From assembly GCA_963585895.1 (NCBI GenBank), contig OY757921.1:82814374-82878373 (forward strand): DNA of 64,000 bases. The letters are read 5' to 3'. Below, one piece after another: positions 22,031 to 33,013 of the stretch (positions within the stretch are counted from its first letter, which is position 1; every line of letters begins with the position of its first letter). The notes under the pieces are model-generated. The model saw only the letters and a list, made by a program, of their open reading frames with translations. It did no database searches and was not told where the DNA came from. The position numbers and the translations under genes were made by a program. This DNA comes from Sepioteuthis lessoniana. Taxonomy: Eukaryota > Mollusca > Cephalopoda > Myopsida > Loliginidae.

Positions 22031-22190
22031 TTGATTGGTTTGGTTTGGTTCCTTTGTTTAATGGCATATCAACCTTTGTAGGTTATTTAATGCCAAAGCC
22101 ATTCTGCTAGAAGAACAGTAGCAGTACTATTTAACCCATAGCTGGAAGGATAAGGGGGTTCATACCTTTCCCAAGGGTATTTGAGCTATA
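22031..22190 (-). mobile_element. SINE-D
   Basis: (ggttt)n, taatggcatatcaacctttg, ctgctagaagaacagtag and acccatagctggaagg, cut near the core. Confidence 0.8.
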
Positions 22191-22339
22191 AGATTTAAGA
22201 AGTATAAAGTTATCGAGCTGCAATGAAGAGACTATATAAAAAAAATGAATAATACACCCACATTCACTCATTTATAATTTAGGATAGTGTAGACTATGAC
22301 TTAAGTCTGATGATCACATAGGTGGGAAACGGACATTTA

Positions 22340-22600
22340 CCAATTACTGGGGTCTAGTGTTCGCCAATGGTTTGGGAAGACTTGGGTTCAATCCCAGGTT
22401 GCGTCATACCAAAGACTTTAAAAATGATACTTGATACCTCCTTGCTTAACACAGCAATATAAGGTACATATCAAGGGTAAAGTGGAGTAATCCAGAGAAA
22501 GGAGTAGCGTCCTTCCCTACACCTCGGTGTAGTAGCGATTGAAAAGGGAGCCTTCTGGTCGCCCTCGACTATGGTCACCAACTTTACTTTTACTTTATAT
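22340..22600 (+). mobile_element. SINE-B
   Basis: tctagtgttcgccaatggtt, gggttcaatcccagg, then the full body to gtcaccaactttactttta. The first bases of the head are lost. Confidence 0.85.
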
Positions 22601-22619
22601 ATATTCCTCCTTTATTTAT

Positions 22620-23687
22620 ATATATATATTGGTTTAGTGAATTCATATAATATCAAGATTAATTTTTCTACAATTTAAACTTAAAAGGGCCTATGGCTGA
22701 AAAATCAGGATCTAAAGTTTTAACTTTTTGCTGAGTCAGAGACTAATATATGAACCTATCTGTTGTGAATTAATTGGGAAATGGGAACTATTCCATAGTT
22801 CTGAGCTGAGCCATGAAAAAGATTTGCATAGCATGGCACCCTGATAGCTGAATATGAGAAACATTCATCTGAGTATTTCTCACTAGTACTGGTGAGAAAT
22901 ATACAACTTCTGTTATAAAATAGACAGAAGAAATCTATTCTATACATGAAGTGCAGAGTCTGAATTTGAATTGGAAATTATGAACTTGAGGTCAATCTGA
23001 GAATATGTTGTGGATTTGATAGTTTTAATCATGTTACCAAATAGTTCTAGAGTTAAGAAAAATTGCTTAAAATTTAACCAGTTGGTTCCAAGATGTTGAC
23101 AAGGACACTTTGGTGTGAATGATTTTTTCCATCCACTGAACCACACCCTCATGAATAGGGGTATTATGTATAGGAGAAATAATACTTCAAGAGGTGCACA
23201 AAAGATGATTGTTGGTTATTCTTCCTATCATGAAATGTTTTCTAAATTCCCAGTAGGGGTCTACAGAGAAAGAAAAAGGAGTTGGAACATCATCATCAAA
23301 CACAGTATGGGGGTCTGGGCAGTTATCAGCCAGCATAAGGTGGCAGAGCATAATCTAACACTTCCATAGACAGCAGACAGTTGATATATTTGTTGATCTC
23401 TCAAGTTAGCATTTCCCCTATCTCATTGGAAATTTCATGAATTTTTTTAAAATCACTCTATCAGGAAATGATTTTCTACCAATTTTTTTCCTCTTCTTTG
23501 AGGAATTAATTTCTCACCTTCATAAATTCTTTGAATTTGGGGTTAAGAACTCGTACATGAATATATATGCATTTGTTATTTCCTAAATTTAGCTTAGTTG
23601 TTGTGCAAGGCTAAAAGTATTGGGGCACCTAATGTGAATCAAACTCACAAGAAAAAATTTGCTAGCCTAAACTGCTGACTAATATAA
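22620..23687. other. Low-copy sequence, no gene recognised
   Basis: About 1 kb free of the repeat families listed. An open + frame at 23115-23369 (WNIIIKHSMGVWAVISQHKV) has no recognised domain and no clear splice sites. It may be an old element or a host intron. Confidence 0.4.
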
Positions 23688-23881
23688 AGTAAGTAAGTGA
23701 AATTTGGCGACTGCAGTTGAGGGTGACCCGAAGGCTCTTTTTTCAATAGCTACTACACCTACATGTAAAGAAGGGTGCTGCTCCTTTCCCTGGATTGCTC
23801 CACTTTACCCTTGATCCATACCTTACAATCCTGAGTGTTATGCAAGGTTGCTCCAAGTACCATTTTTGGAATCCTTGGTTC
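23688..23881 (-). mobile_element. SINE-B, antisense half of an inverted pair
   Basis: (agta)n tail, ggctctttttt, ggattgctccactttaccct and gtaccatttttggaatcc. It meets the next SINE-B at 23882, and its head is missing. Confidence 0.8.
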
Positions 23882-23882
23882 T

Positions 23883-24146
23883 GGGCCATTGGCTTAATGA
23901 GTGGAGTATTTACCAATGGTTCGGGAGACCAGGGTTCAATGCCTGGTCGAGTCATACCAAGTACTCAAAAAATGGTACTTGATGCTACCTGGCTTAATAC
24001 TCAGCATTATACGGGAAGGATAAAGGGTAAAATGGAGCAATCCAGGGAATGGAGTAGCGCCCTCCCCCACACCATAGTGTAGTAGCTACTGAAAAGGGAG
24101 CCCTCGGGTCACCCTCGACTAAGGTTGCCAACTTACTTTCGCCAAC
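23883..24146 (+). mobile_element. SINE-B, sense half of an inverted pair
   Basis: gggccattggcttaatgagt, gggttcaatgcctgg, body to ccctcgactaaggttgcc. Together with 23688-23881 it forms a head-to-head inverted repeat of about 190 bp per arm. Confidence 0.85.
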
Positions 24147-24201
24147 TAATATAATAAGCAATATATCTTATATATTGGACATGGAGTCAGTATGTTTATA
24201 G

Positions 24202-24252
24202 CTAACCCCTTTGTCATTGACAGAATATGACATATGGTCAGTTTTTAGTGGG
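24202..24252 (-). mobile_element. SINE-A 3'-end fragment
   Basis: gaatatgacatatggtcagt corresponds to the antisense 3' end of SINE-A. Confidence 0.5.
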
Positions 24253-24494
24253 TATATACAAACTTAATTGATAACTACTCTGAAAAATATATCTGCAAGT
24301 AATAAGTATTTAAATTTAAATCTTAATTTTAGTTAACTTTGTTAATATTTCAGTATTTATTTGAATCATACTCAAGACATTCATTCAAGTTCTTGTTTAG
24401 TTTTCATCCTCTTTTTAACAAACTTCAGAAAAATGACACTGGAATATCAATGAATTCCATTATATTGTTATTTCTTAATAAATTCTTAACAAAT
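24253..24494. other. AT-rich low-copy sequence, no gene seen
   Basis: Nothing recognised. Confidence 0.4.
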
Positions 24495-24938
24495 GGGTTG
24501 GTTGGTTGGTTGTTTTGATTTATGGTGTATCAACCTTTTTTGGGTCATTTCAAACAATTCATTTTAGTATAAGTATAACAGTTTCAAACAATTCAGTTTA
24601 GCATAAGTACACAGTTTCAACATCAAAAACAGTCCTATTTCAAACAATTCAGTTAAGCATAAGTACACAGTTTAGTCCTATTTAAAAACAGTTCTATTTC
24701 AAACAATGCAGTTTAGTTCTATATGATCAATAGATAGGACTCTATCAGTGCTACCACCCTGGGCCAGAGTGGATCTGGGACCGATGGCAATGATACTCCA
24801 CATTCCCCAAAGCTCCAGCATTACTAGAACCTTACCATTAGATTGTTTAGTGTCATATCTAGGACACTCATTGGGAGGGAGTCTTACTCCTCTTCAGAGA
24901 AGCAGTCAGAATATTCTACAGCGCCAGCAGACTGGGCA
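24495..24938 (-). mobile_element. VRE
   Basis: (ggtt)n tail, atggtgtatcaaccttttt, internal units (caattcagtttagcataag) and the 5' domain ending cagcagactgggca. The tail block is shorter than usual. Confidence 0.8.
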
Positions 24939-25097
24939 ATTGATAAATCGGACTTTTAGAGAGAGCTTTCAAACAGAAAGATTATCAGAAAAAGGCTTTT
25001 TTTTCAAAAAAATCATTGTGCATATATAAATTCTTTTTGTCGTTATGCAAAATTAAATCTGATATATCAATGTGTTTATAGTTTGGGTTTAATTTAG

Positions 25098-25902
25098 TTT
25101 GGTTTGGTTTGGTTTGGTTTTATGGCATATCAACCTTTCTAGGTTATTTAACACCAAATCCATTTTTATGTAAATAATCAGTTCTATTTCAAACAATTCA
25201 GTTTAGCATAAGTACACAGTTTAATTGTCACAAACATTTCTGTTTCAGACTATTCAAGCAGTTATATATAACAATTCAGTTTAGTGTAAGTACAGTTTAA
25301 ATGTCAAAAAGAGATCAATTTCAAACAATTCAGTTTCGCATAAGAACACTGTTTAAATGTAAGTACAGTTTAATTATGAAAACATTTCTATTTCTAACTA
25401 TTCAGTTTAGTCAAGCAGTTGTAATTAGGCCAATTCAGTTTACTATAAGTACAGATTTTGCTTACACACAGTCAATTGTCAAAACAGTTCTATGTTAAAC
25501 AATTAAGTTTAGTATAAATACAGTTTCAATGTCAAAAAACAATTCTATTTCAAATAATTCAGTTTAGCATAAGCACCCAGTTTAAATGTAAGTACAGTTT
25601 AATTGTCAAAAACATTTCTATTTCAAGCTATTCAGTTTAATCAAACAATTCAGTTTAGCATAAGTATGCCGTTATTCTATTCAACACAGAGATAGGGCCC
25701 TATCAGGTGCTACCACACCGGGCCAGAGTGGACCTGGGAGCAATAGCAATGAAGGGGTACTCCGTATTCCTCAAAGTCCCAGCATTACTGGGACCTCACC
25801 ATCAGACTGTTTAGTGTTATATCCAGGACACTCTTTGGAGGGGGTCTTCCTTCTTTGCAAAGGTGCAATCGGTATATTCTACAGCTCCAGGTGACTGGGC
25901 AA
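25098..25902 (-). mobile_element. VRE, long VNTR, 13-bp target duplication
   Basis: Flanked by the direct repeat gggtttaatttag (25085-25097 and 25903-25915). The tail is (ggttt)n and atggcatatcaacctttcta. The internal array holds about nine partial units (tcaaacaattcagtttagca), and the 5' domain ends gtgactgggcaa. This copy fixes both ends of the element. Confidence 0.9.
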
Positions 25903-25915
25903 GGGTTTAATTTAG

Positions 25916-26721
25916 TTGAATTTCATGGCATATCAAACCATATTTACTGACTCCTCCGCTCGGGCAGGATATGACACAAGGTCAATTTTCCAGCAGAGTT
26001 TATCAGGTTTGAATTCAGAGTTTTCCTTCTCCTAGACTAGTTGCCTCACCAAGGCTGAAGAAATAGTCTGCCCTACTATTTACCCATAGCTGGAGGGAGA
26101 ATAATTGGATTCATACCTTTCCCAAGGGTATTAGTGCTATGTGAAATGCAATCCAGGATTTGAACTCGTGTCGCCGTGTCCATTTTCTACGACAATAACA
26201 ATTACACCACAGGCACCTCCTTTCATGGCATATCAATCATTGCAGGTTATATAATGCTAAAATCTGTTTATACATATATTTGTTTAATAGAATTTTTATG
26301 AGCCTAAGTTCATTTTTTGCACTCAGTTAAATGGTTTCAAGTACGTATTTCTATCTAATATGAATACTTCTGTTTACTATTAATCATTTGTTTGCGCAAA
26401 GTTAAGTATTTTCAAGTATTGCTATGCAACACAAACAATTTAACTTCAGTCATTTGTTTGTGCACATTTAAATGGATATTCAGATAATTTGTAAGTGAAT
26501 AGTTTTTAGGTAATTTCATTTTTAAATGAGTTAGAACTAATTTGTTTGTACACAGATATTGCTATTGTTTCAATAATTACTATCAAACACTAATAATTCT
26601 ATTCAATATTAATCATTTATTTGCACACAGTGAAGTGGTTTCAAGCATTGCTATTTTACTTTAATTATTCTATTAAACACTATCCATTCATAATTCTACA
26701 GCCCCAGCTGACTGGGCTGTA
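25916..26721 (-). mobile_element. VRE subfamily 2, interrupted by SINE-A
   Basis: The tail tttcatggcatatcaa is split by the SINE-A at 25937-26220. Then come gcaggttatataatgctaaa and units of the second type (cagttaaatggtttcaag, attctattcaatattaatca). Only about 30 bp of the 5' domain (ctacagccccagctgactgg) remains. Confidence 0.8.
25937..26220 (-). mobile_element. SINE-A, full length, inserted into a VRE
   Basis: Flanked by the exact 16-bp repeat tttcatggcatatcaa (25921-25936 and 26221-26236), which is VRE tail sequence. The SINE-A therefore landed after the VRE. Confidence 0.95.
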
Positions 26722-26995
26722 TATATGTCAGAAAGTACATATGTATAAGTCAATAAGATATTACTATCTTCACCCAAAGATAAACGTAGATCAGAATGTT
26801 CTTCTTTACATGTACCATATGAATAATGTTAAAGATTTTTGATTTTTTTTTCATTTCCTTTGGTGCTACCTTTGTCACTGTAATGAAAATATATTAATAT
26901 ACATACTTATTTTTCATGCAAAGAAAAAAAAGTATATGTCAAGAATTTTTATGACTTCATATTTTTTTTCTATTTTTATATCCACAAAGATGAAA

Positions 26996-26996
26996 T

Positions 26997-27062
<66 letters not shown>

Positions 27063-27070
27063 ACATACAC
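26996..27070. repeat. (CA)n microsatellite
   Basis: Over 25 CA units, then cataca variants. Confidence 0.95.
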
Positions 27071-27074
27071 GCAT

Positions 27075-27217
27075 ATATATAAATGAGTTAGATTTATCCA
27101 TACATATACATGCATGTTATATATATATATATAAACAAATGTGTATATGTATGCTTGTGTTAAATTTATATGCTTATATGATCAGTTTAGGTGTATATAT
27201 ATATATAGATCCATATC

Positions 27218-27253
<36 letters not shown>

Positions 27254-27272
27254 TAGATAGATAGATAGATAC
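27075..27272. repeat. TA-rich microsatellites ending in (GATA)n
   Basis: TA runs at 27117-27135, 27195-27207 and 27222-27250, followed by (gata)5. Confidence 0.9.
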
Positions 27273-27277
27273 AAGAG

Positions 27278-27468
27278 AGGGGCTGAAAAATTCATACACT
27301 AACCAAGAAACTTTCATAAAATGGGACCAACTGAGATTAATCTTTCAAAATAGTCTGCCTTGTGTTCCCCAAACTTCTTCCATCAGTATTGCAGTGCTTG
27401 GATCCCATTGGTCAAAAAAGTCTACAATAGCAGATATGATACTGTCATATGAACTTTTCAGCCCACTG
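27278..27468 (-). mobile_element. Short mariner-derived element (MITE-like)
   Basis: Ends ggggctgaaaaattcata and tatgaacttttcagccca are inverted repeats. The minus-strand interior still reads like the C-terminal end of a mariner transposase (ILMEEVWGTQGRLF). Only about 190 bp remain. Confidence 0.7.
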
Positions 27469-27502
27469 GCATATGCCTCAATCTAATACATATATGTAAT
27501 GT

Positions 27503-27504
<2 letters not shown>

Positions 27505-27593
<89 letters not shown>

Positions 27594-27650
27594 ATGTGTG
27601 TAAAATTTGTGTGTATATATATATATATATATATACATGCACACACACAC
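27505..27650. repeat. (TA)n and (TG)n microsatellite
   Basis: TA run 27513-27555, TG run 27555-27590, TA run 27614-27634, CA run near 27640. Confidence 0.9.
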
Positions 27651-27707
27651 ACATATATACATATTAGATTTATATATATATTTGATGTATTTTGTATTTG
27701 AATATCT

Positions 27708-28047
27708 CTGGCTCAGAGTGGTAGCACCTGAAAGGGTTTCATCTATGGGTCAAACAGAACTGTTTTTACATTTAAACTAGGCACAAACAAATGACTTATG
27801 CTAAATTGAATTGTTTGAAATAGAACTGTTTTTACATTTAACTGCATGTAAACAAATGACTGATGTTTAATTGAATTGTTAGCAATACATTGCAATACTT
27901 GGAACCATTTAATTGTGTGCAAAGGAATGAGTAATGTTGAATTATTAGTGTTAAATAGCAATGATTGAAACCATTTAACTGTGTAGAAACAATAGCAATA
28001 CTTGTGTGCAAACAAATTAGTTCTAACTTATTTAGAAATGAAATAGT
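27708..28047 (+). mobile_element. VRE subfamily 2, 5'-truncated
   Basis: Starts within the 5' domain (ctggctcagagtggtagca), followed by units of both internal types. It is cut at 28048 by a solo LTR. Confidence 0.75.
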
Positions 28048-28585
28048 TGTATACTCATATGCAGATGCATGCAGAAACATAATGATGCAATGAAGACGAG
28101 TGGACACTTATTTAGAAAAATATACCTCTCACTTTATTTGAAAGGGAGTTGGAGACCAAACAGAACTGCAACATATTGACCCCCACTCTTATGGCCATAA
28201 CAACGTTTCTTTCCCGTTCTCCTGAGCTGCTCAACCGGGGGCTTGGCCTCTCTGCTGAGTGCTGGGTCTCTGAAGTCATCTTCTCTTCAACTGATCTGAG
28301 GCTCTGAACTCCAACTGCTCAATCCGGGGTTCTGAGGGCCCCCTCTGCTGGGTGCTGGTTCTCTTTACAGCATCTTATCTCCAACTGATCTGAATTTCCT
28401 GTCGCCGGGGTTATATAATAATTTGATGCCCACTCTTCTTCCTGCGAACATCACAATTTCGCACTCAATTCAACCCCCCGACAGTCAAGGTCATATCCTG
28501 ATATTCCTCGACTGGATGCACCTATTATTTACACAGGTGCATTTCCTATTTTGACAGCTTGGCCGGGTCAGAGGTCAATATACAA
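28048..28585 (-). mobile_element. Solo LTR of an LTR retrotransposon (fossil)
   Basis: An old element copy matching the LTRs at 47666 and 55697, of which no internal region remains. It contains an AATAAA-type polyadenylation region and a tatataa promoter-like block in sense orientation. It sits inside a VRE. The superfamily cannot be assigned without coding sequence. It is clearly diverged from the other two copies, so not recent. Confidence 0.8.
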
Positions 28586-28749
28586 GAAAATTACAACAAT
28601 TTTATATATTTTTGGTTAAATGAAATTTCAAGTAATGAAGCCAACATGATACGGTGAAAAAAACACTTTGTTTTAGTTTTTATCTTGCTCTGCTGGTCAT
28701 CATTTGAGAAATTAGTCAGCGTTTTTAGATGATTTGTTTTTTTCACACT

Positions 28750-28820
<71 letters not shown>
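28750..28820. repeat. (CA)n microsatellite
   Basis: About 34 CA units; the Cys/Val frames here are artefacts. Confidence 0.95.
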
Positions 28821-29077
28821 TTGTGCGCTATTTTCATTCTTTCGTACAAAAATTGAAATATGATAAAAAACATTTCACGTGTAATTATTATTATCGATCT
28901 TATCATTATTATTATCATTATTGGTCTGTTACGTCTCTTTGAGTATTTCTCCTTTTTAATATCTTCAAACATAAACCTTTTCAAAAAAATCTTTGCAATA
29001 TCTACATAAAGATAAATTTCTGATGAGCAATTCATTCCAAAGTTTCCAAAAAATCCCTCTTGAATTCTTTTGAAACA

Positions 29078-29123
29078 AACACACAGACACACACAGAGAC
29101 ACACACAGACACAGAGAGAGAGA

Positions 29124-29158
<35 letters not shown>

Positions 29159-29172
29159 GAACACAGACACAC
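29078..29172. repeat. (CA)n/(CAGA)n microsatellite
   Basis: acacagacac and agagagaga variants within a CA run. Confidence 0.9.
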
Positions 29173-29229
29173 AAACATTATGTTTCTAAAATTTTTCACA
29201 TATACATATGTATATTTAAATATGTGCAA

Positions 29230-29445
29230 AATAATGAATTATGATAAATTGTTACCGTTACATAATAACACTTGAAACTATTTAACTGTGTACAAAAAAA
29301 AATAAGCTCAGACTAATTTCAAAATGTTATCAACAAAATGTATTTACAAATCATATATATTTAATATATATGTATAAATAGGATTCGGCATTAAATAACC
29401 TATAATGTTTATTATGGCATAAAACCAAACCAAACCAAACCAAAA
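29230..29445 (+). mobile_element. VRE subfamily 2, 5'-truncated
   Basis: cttgaaactatttaactgtg, then the tail ggcattaaataacctataat and ccaaaccaaaccaaacc. Confidence 0.75.
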
Positions 29446-29446
29446 A

Positions 29447-29451
<5 letters not shown>

Positions 29452-29499
<48 letters not shown>

Positions 29500-29520
29500 T
29501 ATATTATATTATATTATAAC
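29452..29520. repeat. (TA)n and (ATATT)n microsatellite
   Basis: A TA run followed by five ATATT units, next to the VRE tail. Confidence 0.9.
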
Positions 29521-30110
29521 AGTGTTGGTTGTGACTAAATCACTTTGTGGGTTTGTGTCGAACCAAGTGCAATATAATATGGAGAGTACAGAATATCTAG
29601 GATAGAGCTATTATATAATAATAATAAATAAATATATATTAGATATATATATTTAATTCCATGAATCAAATATATATATCGAATACATATGAATTAAATT
29701 CCATGAATTAAATATATATGTCTAATATATATATATGTATGTGGGTGTGTGTGTGTGTGTGTGTTTGTGTGTGTATGTATGCATGTGTGTATGCCCAGTC
29801 TAGCAAATTGATAATATCTCTGTATGTATCTTAATGCCACAAAACCTCTTTTATATTTCTCTTATCAACTTGGCATTTTTCATCCTTGATTTTATTTAAA
29901 TGCTTACAACATTAGGTATAAGAATGTTAAAGACATTATTGTGCAACAACAAAATTTATTGAATTGAAAATCATTTGAAATAAACTAAATTCACTTGAAA
30001 AAAAATTAGAATAAAAGTAGGGAAATGTAAATGAATATAATTAGTACTGATCTGTTAAAATATGGAGAAGATTGTAAATGAATTGTTCTTGGTATGGATC
30101 ATATCAACCC
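29521..30110. other. AT-rich low-copy sequence, no gene seen
   Basis: Holds repeated ttccatgaattaaatatat (29656 and 29699 region) and a TG run near 29748-29775. No gene signal. Confidence 0.4.
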
Positions 30111-30111
30111 A

Positions 30112-30658
30112 CACTGGCCAGGAGTGGTAGCACCAGATAGGGTCGTATCTATTAATGGGCCAAATCGAACTAAACTGTGCACTTATGCTAAACTGAACTC
30201 TTTGAAAGGGAAGTGTTTTTGACACTGAAACTGTGTACTCATGCTAAAATGAATTGCTTGAAATAGAACTGTTTTGACATTTAAACTGCATACTTATGCT
30301 AAACTGAATTGTTTGAAATGAAACTGTTTTTTATGCTAAACTGAATTGTTTGAAAGAGAACTGTTTTGACATTTAATGGTGTATAACAAAAAACTATACT
30401 TATACTAAACTGAATTGTTTGAAATAGAACTCTTTTGACATTTAAACTGCATACTTATGCTAAACTGAATAGTTTGAAATGAATCTGTTTTTGTATGCTA
30501 AACTGAATTGTTTGAAAAAGAACTGTTTTGACATTTAACGGAGTATAACCAAAAACTATACTTATACTAAACTGAATTGTTTGAAATATAATTGTTTATA
30601 GGTATAAAAACAAATTGGGGATTAAATAACCAATAATGGTTGATATGCCATAAAACCA
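30112..30658 (+). mobile_element. VRE, 5'-truncated, long VNTR
   Basis: Begins actggccaggagtggtagca, so the first 200 bp or so are missing. About seven internal units follow, including a two-unit block repeated as a higher-order repeat (30260-30420 and 30430-30590). Tail tgatatgccataaaacc. Confidence 0.85.
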
Positions 30659-30922
30659 AGTCAGACCTGATGATGGACTTTTGTATAACCTCAGCATTGA
30701 AATGTAAGCCAACCTAATTATGAACAAAGAACTCAAGTAAGACTTTTAACTATTTTTGTAACCCTTTTTATATACTGCTCATACATTGAACAATGTACAC
30801 ATTCCATCTGTTTGGGACAAGTTTTGCATATTTCTATAATATTTCTTATGTTTTAAATAGAAGCATTAAATATCTTATATTGAAATTTGAGGGGAAATGA
30901 CTTATCTCATGGGTTGAAACAG

Positions 30923-31158
30923 GCACGAACGCATCTTGCATGTAAGATATCTGGAGGAGGAAAACATGATCACTGCTAGAGTCACAGCTTATAAGAAACT
31001 GGGTTTGAAGCAAATACTTCAAGACCAGCTTGTGATGTATGCAAATTTTAACTCCTCCTATTTGTCCATAAAAAGCACATTACTGAAGGAAGAACAGTTG
31101 AATTTTTTGAGTTCTGACTGTGACTTCAGCACACCAGTATGGACTGAATGTGTTAAGA
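30923..31158 (+). CDS. Candidate coding exon, gene unknown
   Basis: After gaaacag (AG at 30921-30922) a frame is open for 78 codons, beginning HERILHVRYLEEEN and including YKKLGLKQILQDQLVMYANF and SIKSTLLKEEQLNFLSSDCD. It closes at an A followed by gtgagt, a near-ideal donor. Base composition is less AT-biased than the flanks and no repeat family covers it. The peptide is polar and helix-prone, as in coiled-coil or scaffold proteins. I do not recognise the family. The acceptor lacks a strong pyrimidine tract, which lowers confidence. Confidence 0.4.
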
Positions 31159-31319
31159 GTGAGTAGAATATTACAGGCTTGTGCAACCCAAGTAATCACA
31201 ACCCAAGTAAAGGATTACTCTGGTTGTAATATAATGGCCGAGAGATTTCGGTTTATGCCTTTGGGTTTGGTTAGGCTGAGAACCTTTCGGCTAAGTGCAT
31301 GGGTTACTTAGGTGCAGCG

Positions 31320-31440
31320 TTACCACAGGTGTTCACGCGTGTGTGGGCGGAGCGGACATGTCACTCAGAGATGTCACAATATCCCGAGATGGGAAACGGG
31401 GCTACACAGTGCGAATGACGTCACACACCAAAAGGATTTT
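31320..31440. promoter_or_regulatory. CpG-rich island with GC box and perfect CRE
   Basis: gggcgg (31345-31350) and a perfect CREB-type site TGACGTCA (31416-31423) lie within 80 bp, in the most CpG-dense non-repeat stretch of the window (31200-31510: gcgt, ccgg, acgag). It may be a host promoter just behind the exon candidate, or a terminal repeat of an unrecognised element. Confidence 0.4.
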
Positions 31441-31848
31441 GGGGAATTTTGAAAAAGTCAGTTAGTTGAATTGAGACTAGACACCGGACGAGACGGTTGA
31501 CTTTCACTTGCTTGCAGAGGCCTTGGGCAGGTGTCAAATGAAATAGGGGGTAGATAAAAAAGCCAGAATAGAAAGATTGTGCCTCTCTCTCCTTATGTTG
31601 AAAAACCTTTAAACTCAAAGGTAAAAAAAAAAGTTTTGTACCTGAACTGAGAAGTCGTAAGTGTTTTTTGTGTTTCGAGATTCCTAGGTTCTATTTTCAT
31701 GGACATTCAATGTACGTTTCACACAGAGCCATATCATGACTATGGTACATGGTTTTGAATGCCATGTATTTTACCCCATTTTTTATATGGACTATTTGCG
31801 TCTTTCCTCTTGTTTATTCAGTGTTAGTGTATGAATAGTCTGTTTATT
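31441..31848. other. Low-copy sequence downstream of the CpG island
   Basis: No repeat recognised. The sequence aaactcaaaggtaaaa (31612-31627) could be a first-exon donor if the island is a promoter. Confidence 0.3.
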
Positions 31849-32398
31849 TGTTTGGGTTTATGGCATATCAACCTTTGTAGGGTATTTAATGCCAAATCCA
31901 CTTTTATACAAATAAAAAGTTCTATTTCAAACAATTCAGTTTAGCATAAATACACAGTTTGTCAAAAACATTTCTATTTCAAGCTATTCAATTTAGTCAA
32001 ATAGTTCTTATTCAAATAATTCAGTTTAGCATAAGTATTGTTTTTTGTTTACCCACAGTTATATGTTAAAACAATTCCATTTCAAGCAATTCAGTTCAGC
32101 ATAAGTACAGTTACAATATCAAAAATAGTTCTATTTCAAGCAATTCAGTTTTGCATAAGTACACAGTTTAGTTCTATTTAACCCAATTGATAGGACCCTA
32201 TCAGGTGCTACCACTCTATGCCAGAGTGGACCAGGGAGCAATAGCAATGGAGGGGTACCCCACATTCCCCAAAGCTCCAGCATTACTGAAACCTCATTAT
32301 GAGATTGTTTAGTGTCATATCCAGTACATCTGTTGGGGGAATCTTAGCCCTCTGTAGAGGTGCAGTCAGTGTATTCTACAGCCCCAGTTGACTGGGCA
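31849..32398 (-). mobile_element. VRE, full length
   Basis: Tail ggtttatggcatatcaacct, about five internal units, and a complete 5' domain ending ccccagttgactgggca. Confidence 0.85.
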
Positions 32399-32519
32399 AT
32401 GCATCAATAGGTATACAAATACTAATATTGGAACTTTGTGAGTGAGGATGTGACTAAATATCCTCCCGAGCGCAAACCATTACCAATAACCTGTAAATAC
32501 TCCAATAGTTCATATCTTT

Positions 32520-33013
32520 TTTCATTTATCTCTTTCTCAATGGTCATTTTTTTTCTTTCTCTCTTATCTTCATTTTTTATCTCCTTTGTTTTTTACCACC
32601 TATAAAAGAAAAAAATTATTTTCATTTCTTTTTCACTTTTACCATTTTTTGCACTTGAAAAGAAATTTCTTTTTGTTTCTTTTTCCTCCTGGGTTTTCTT
32701 TCTTTTTTATTTTACTTCTTTTCTTTGTCATTCTTTCCTCACTTTTGTCGTCTATCAGATCTAGCCTCTCTCTTTAATTCCAATTATTTCTACCCCACTC
32801 CGCCCATCTGCCTTCGAGCTTATTTCTCGGTACATTGTTTTCTTTCTTTCTCACTGACTTTCATTCTGTGATTTCTCATTTATTCATGACTTACCTACTC
32901 TCCTCTTAACTCTATATTTCTGCCACTTCCTTCATTATTTCCATTCAGTCTCCATTGATTTCTCTTTCCTTCTTTTCTCTCTTGCCTTCTCACCCTGTTC
33001 TTTTTTTCTTCAG
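32520..33013. other. Pyrimidine-rich (+) tract
   Basis: About 500 bp dominated by T and C, ending ttctttttttcttcag. It resembles an extended polypyrimidine tract before a splice acceptor. Confidence 0.6.

Noticed and set aside
25098-25902. VRE as a Helitron/HINE element
   Set aside because: Central minisatellites occur in Helitron-associated elements, but clear 12-13-bp target duplications and simple-repeat tails contradict that.
28591-29229. Cys/Val-rich open frames on the minus strand
   Set aside because: They are translations of (CA)n and (CAGA)n microsatellites.
30657-30730. Second hammerhead motif around acctgatgatggacttttg
   Set aside because: CTGATGA is present, but no stem II pairing before gaaat and no complementary stem I could be found.
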